From the NCBI GenBank assembly GCA_040772305.1, contig JAXGYK010000002.1, positions 434,001 through 498,000 of the forward strand: DNA of 64,000 bases. The letters run 5' to 3'. Position 1 is the stretch's first letter. Each line of letters opens with the position of its first letter. This DNA comes from Mesolinea sp040772305. Its GTDB lineage: Bacteria; Chloroflexota; Anaerolineae; Anaerolineales; Anaerolineaceae. Positions 60,927 to 64,000 of the stretch are shown here, piece by piece. The notes below the pieces were generated by a model. That model saw only the letters and a program-made list of their open reading frames with translations. It did not search any database and was not told the DNA's origin. The position numbers and the translations under genes were made by a program.

Positions 60927-61335
60927 TCATGCAATCGAGATAATCCTGCAGTAAAAAGGCTGCAGCTTCAGCATCTTTAGGTGCTTGGCGACGTTTTGTG
61001 CTTAAGCCCAGATTCAGACGCATTTGGGCAACCCTTTGTGTAGAAAAGCTTTCGTCCCAGCCTTTTATGATAAGTTTTGGCTCTAAGTCTTGGAGAACCT
61101 GAATGAGTTTCATCGATGCGCGCGCTTTTGGGCCAAGCTTACCATCCGAATCGTAAGGAACACCGACAACGACTGTACCAGCTCCCTCCTCTTGCGCAAT
61201 TTGAATAATGCGCTGCGCATTCATCTGTCGCGATACATGTTGGATGATTGTAAGAGCCCGGGCAAAATTCCCGCAATCATCCGAAATGGCAATACCGAGC
61301 CGCTGCTCGCCGGGATCTACCGCCAGTGTTTTCAT
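60898..61335 (-). CDS. ruvX: RuvX/YqgF-family Holliday junction resolvase-like nuclease
   Basis: An RNase H-fold protein of 145 residues linked to 16S rRNA 5' maturation and Holliday junction resolution. TLAVDPGEQRLGIAISD has the first catalytic Asp, VVVGVPYDSDGKLG the middle segment, and KGWDESFSTQRVAQ plus APKDAEAAAFLLQDYL the last. Start ATG 61335; the longer frame to 61353 lacks support. First gene of ruvX-mltG-ppgK; a TATAAT at 61378-61373 lies about 38 nt upstream. Confidence 0.94.
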   Translation of the reverse strand: MKTLAVDPGEQRLGIAISDDCGNFARALTIIQHVSRQMNAQRIIQIAQEEGAGTVVVGVPYDSDGKLGPKARASMKLIQVLQDLEPKLIIKGWDESFSTQRVAQMRLNLGLSTKRRQAPKDAEAAAFLLQDYLDCMNAESPTNAE

Positions 61336-61414
61336 AAGATTCCACAATGACACATAAACTATTCTATAAGAAATTATACGGCAGACTTAGCAAGGAGATT
61401 AAGAGGATTAAGAA

Positions 61415-61444
61415 AGGCAGGCCCCTATAAATTGAGGCCTGCCT
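61415..61444 (-). terminator. rho-independent terminator of tal-pgi
   Basis: 9-bp stem AGGCAGGCC with GGCCTGCCT, loop of 12 nt, followed on the minus strand by TTCTT. It lies 11 bases past the tal-pgi stop. Confidence 0.85.
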
Positions 61445-61454
61445 GTAACTATAC

Positions 61455-64000
61455 CTATGCCAATATCTCTGGCCCAGCTGTTTTGAGATGGATGCGAATT
61501 GCTAGCTTGTTGCGCTCTCGTAAGGCATCCAGATCACCCAGAGCCTGTGCCTTTTGTAAGGTTCCAAAACTCATACCCTCGCCTGGGATTTCTATATCCT
61601 GCTCAGGATCCTTGGTTAGGATTATGAATAAGCCGCCGTCTGGACCGCCCTTGTGCAACTGACCAGTTGAGTGCAAAAACCGCGGACCGAAACCAAGCGT
61701 CGTCGCTTTTCCGGTTTGTTTCAGAATAGTCTCACGTACCCTTTGCAATGCGGCATGGGTATCTGCATTGCGTGCCAAATATGCGCTCAACACTACATAG
61801 CCACCTTCTGAAAGGGTATCTGTATAACATTCAATTAATTCTGGCAGGTTATTAACTGCTTCAATGCCTTGTACTGAAGCGCCATAAACAAGAGCCTCTT
61901 GGTTTTCCCAAATTGGTTCACCTTCAGTGAGTTGACCATGAGTTTGGTACTCGCTGATTTTCTGTTTCGTAATCGATTTATTATCTTGAACATTTGGCTG
62001 GTTAAAGGCATTAATGCCCAGTTTGGCGCAGGCAATTGCAGTTGCGTATTCCCAGCGATAAAACTCTGTCCCCAGGTCATAAGGGTCAGAAAGCTGAAAA
62101 CTGAGTACGGTGTACCCGGTTCCTAATAGTGCTTGCGCAAGTGCATCAAAAGCGCCGTCTACACGCATATAAGCAAAAATACGGTCTTTACCATAGGATT
62201 CGATGGGTTGGACAGGTTCCCCTTCGATAGGTAATATGCCTTTTCCTTCCTTACCAGAGCTCTCAGCGATCAGCTGTTCAAGCCAAGGCACCAAGGTGGC
62301 CGCAAAGCTATCGGTTAGGAATGTAAGTTTGTCTGCCCCATTTAATGCTGCTTGGGCAAGGGTTAAGCCCAGAACAAGAGGTGGATTTGCTGCATATGGA
62401 ACGGACAGCCCACTGAAAGAAGCCATGTTTGCTCCTTTGGTTAAGAGCTTGGGCAGGTTAATTCCCATCAGTGCAGCAGGCAACAGTCCGAATGCCGTAA
62501 ATACTGAGAAACGGCCGCCAACATCGGCCGGGGCTTTAAATACCCTTCGGAAGCCTCTTTCAATGGCTAGCTTCTCAAGGCTAGTTCCAGGATCCGTAAC
62601 TGCACAAAAGTGTCTGCCAATCTGCTTTAATCCAGCATCCTTACAGGCTTCCCAAAAATAGTTTAGGGCTGCGTTGGTTTCGCTGGTAGTTCCCGATTTA
62701 CTCGAAACTACAAAAAGGCATTCACTAAGAGAGATACCCTTCAGGCGTTCCTGGATTTCATCCGGGTTGGTTGTATCAATAATCGCGAGCTGCATTCCTT
62801 TGCCGGCTGGAACCTCAGGGCTGAGTGCCAAGCTCATTACCTCTGGTGCCAGAGAAGACCCACCCATGCCCAGCACAAAGGCATAACGCAAACCATCCGA
62901 CATGCATTCCTGAGCAAAGGCCTGGTAATCTTGTACCAGTTCGAATTGTTTGCCGGGAAGATCCAGCCAACCAAGCCGCTCACAGATCTCTTCATGTTCC
63001 GATTTATTTTGAGTCCACAAACTGGGGTCATGGTCGAAAAGCCGGGAAACATAATGATTATCGGTTGCTTCCCGCACCACGGCAGGGATCTGATCTGCAA
63101 GAGGACCTAATTGAGTTACGAAATTCTGTCGTTTGGTATCAATGGTTGCTAAAAGCCCTCTAAAGGCCACTGCAAACTGCTCAACCCCATCGTTTTCCAG
63201 CTTATCTGTAATAGCTTTTAGGCTGATTCCTGCACTTTCCAGGGCCTGCAGCCGCTTTCTTGCCCCCTCAAGATCATCTTCAATTTGACAGCGACTTGCA
63301 TCCCCATGGTCTAGAAAAGCCTCAATTGTATTGGGTGGTGCTGTATTGACACAACCAGGACCAATAAGTTTGTCTACATACATCACGTCGCTGTATGCCG
63401 GATTTTTTGTACCAGTAGAAGCCCATAATGGGCGCTGGCGCTGGGCACCAGCCTCAGCAAGTTTTGCAAAACGTTCGCTATCAAAAACAGATTTATATGC
63501 TTGGAAAGCCATTCTGGTATTGTCAACCGCTGTATGGCCTTTTGGCAAAGCTTGGCAGCTACTCAGCAGATTGTCTACGGCAGTGTCAATCCGTGAGACA
63601 AAGAAAGACGCAACAGAAGCAATTTTATCGAGGGTCAGCCCATTAACATGCCGCTGCTCCAACCCTGAAATATAGGCTTCCATTACTTCATAGTAACGTT
63701 CAACAGAAAAAATAAGCGTGGCGTTTGTATTTAAACCTGCTGCTGTCAGTGCTTGAATTGCAGGTATGCCGGCATCAGTGGCAGGCACCTTAACCATTAG
63801 GTTTGGCCGGTCTACCAGGGCCCAAAGCTCCTTAGCCTCCTGAATTGTCGCCTCTGTATCGTGCGCTAAAAGGGGACTTACTTCCAGGCTCACATATCCA
63901 TCCTCGCCTTTGGTCTTTTGGTAAAGTGGTAAAAAGAGATCTGCAGCACGTTGGATATCTGATATTACCAGCTGCAAATATATTTCCTCAGTATTCATGC
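61455..64000 (-). CDS. bifunctional transaldolase/glucose-6-phosphate isomerase, 5' end outside window
   Basis: The frame runs off the right edge. The N-terminal part in view is transaldolase (NLMVKVPATDAGIPAIQAL contains the Schiff-base Lys; TLIFSVERYYEVMEAYISGLE follows), and from about residue 330 the protein is a phosphoglucose isomerase (GMGGSSLAPEVMSLAL, SKSGTTSETNAALNYF, DVGGRFSVFTAFGLLP, QPNVQDNKSITKQ). The first ATG in view, 63998, is internal, since the transaldolase N-terminus is missing. The fusion links glycolysis and the pentose phosphate pathway. A terminator follows the stop. Confidence 0.95.
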   Translation of the reverse strand, partial: MNTEEIYLQLVISDIQRAADLFLPLYQKTKGEDGYVSLEVSPLLAHDTEATIQEAKELWALVDRPNLMVKVPATDAGIPAIQALTAAGLNTNATLIFSVERYYEVMEAYISGLEQRHVNGLTLDKIASVASFFVSRIDTAVDNLLSSCQALPKGHTAVDNTRMAFQAYKSVFDSERFAKLAEAGAQRQRPLWASTGTKNPAYSDVMYVDKLIGPGCVNTAPPNTIEAFLDHGDASRCQIEDDLEGARKRLQALESAGISLKAITDKLENDGVEQFAVAFRGLLATIDTKRQNFVTQLGPLADQIPAVVREATDNHYVSRLFDHDPSLWTQNKSEHEEICERLGWLDLPGKQFELVQDYQAFAQECMSDGLRYAFVLGMGGSSLAPEVMSLALSPEVPAGKGMQLAIIDTTNPDEIQERLKGISLSECLFVVSSKSGTTSETNAALNYFWEACKDAGLKQIGRHFCAVTDPGTSLEKLAIERGFRRVFKAPADVGGRFSVFTAFGLLPAALMGINLPKLLTKGANMASFSGLSVPYAANPPLVLGLTLAQAALNGADKLTFLTDSFAATLVPWLEQLIAESSGKEGKGILPIEGEPVQPIESYGKDRIFAYMRVDGAFDALAQALLGTGYTVLSFQLSDPYDLGTEFYRWEYATAIACAKLGINAFNQPNVQDNKSITKQKISEYQTHGQLTEGEPIWENQEALVYGASVQGIEAVNNLPELIECYTDTLSEGGYVVLSAYLARNADTHAALQRVRETILKQTGKATTLGFGPRFLHSTGQLHKGGPDGGLFIILTKDPEQDIEIPGEGMSFGTLQKAQALGDLDALRERNKLAIRIHLKTAGPEILA

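Noticed and set aside
1..64000. CRISPR array, rRNA genes, prophage structural genes
   Set aside because: No regularly spaced repeats, rRNA motifs or phage head/tail genes were seen in either strand.

Overview
The window reads as a chromosomal segment of an anaerobic, sugar-fermenting bacterium, most likely of the Chloroflexota (Anaerolineae-like). This is inferred from a fused transaldolase/glucose-6-phosphate isomerase, a ROK polyphosphate glucokinase, a 414-residue GH57/DUF3536 protein, a two-gene unknown cluster next to tRNA-Arg and an FtsZ locus with lineage-type hypothetical neighbours. It is not proven by any rRNA gene. Base composition is moderate, except for an A+T-rich homing-type HNH gene and some fossil stretches.

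Layout. 0-5.8 kb is an accessory region ending at a tRNA-Arg. It holds an orphan RtcB ligase, an HNH endonuclease with repeats, a nitroreductase, a two-gene toxin-immunity cassette (Imm11 family plus SUKH) without a toxin, and an alpha/beta hydrolase broken by one in-frame TAG. 6-14.5 kb has lineage-specific unknowns, a DUF4380-like protein, ftsZ, a TIM-barrel protein, an SDR epimerase and a GH57 protein also interrupted by TAG. 14.5-27.3 kb has a 1146-residue GH13 protein, a thiolase, a response regulator, pfkA and the minus-strand run tRNA-Leu, tig, clpP, HAD phosphatase, rlmN, ftsY, prfB; prfB needs a programmed +1 frameshift. 28-41 kb, plus strand, has a tyrosine recombinase, a two-subunit FAD/Fe-S oxidoreductase, a RelA-type ppGpp synthetase, small conserved proteins, an Asp23-like protein, nusB, a glycosidase-like lipoprotein and murA with Asp at the fosfomycin-target position. 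41-46 kb has a decayed IS1182-type element, trxA, dgkA, tRNA-Gly, a striking Cys/His tandem-repeat protein and a GNAT protein. 46-57.6 kb has efp, ftsH, miaA, yraN, cinA, an amidohydrolase-CYTH fusion, glgA, malQ and a DMT transporter. 57.8-64 kb has an intact IS481-type element with a 7-bp target duplication, then ruvX-mltG-ppgK and tal-pgi, which runs off the right edge.

How the genes work together. Carbon storage and glycolysis recur: glgA and malQ (glycogen building and remodelling), GH13 and GH57 proteins, polyphosphate glucokinase, pgi/transaldolase and pfkA form most of a route between glucan, hexose phosphate and the pentose phosphate pathway. The rest is translation, protein quality control (tig, clpP, ftsH, ftsY, rlmN, prfB, efp, miaA) and envelope growth (ftsZ, murA, mltG, dgkA).

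Expression signals. Several genes (12237 SDR, ftsY, the 27482 gene, probably yraN) have a TATAAT-like box only 6-8 nt before the start codon and no ribosome-binding site, which points to leaderless mRNAs. TAG ends several normal-length genes (clpP, cinA, the GH13 gene), so the two in-frame TAGs look like nonsense mutations rather than a changed code.
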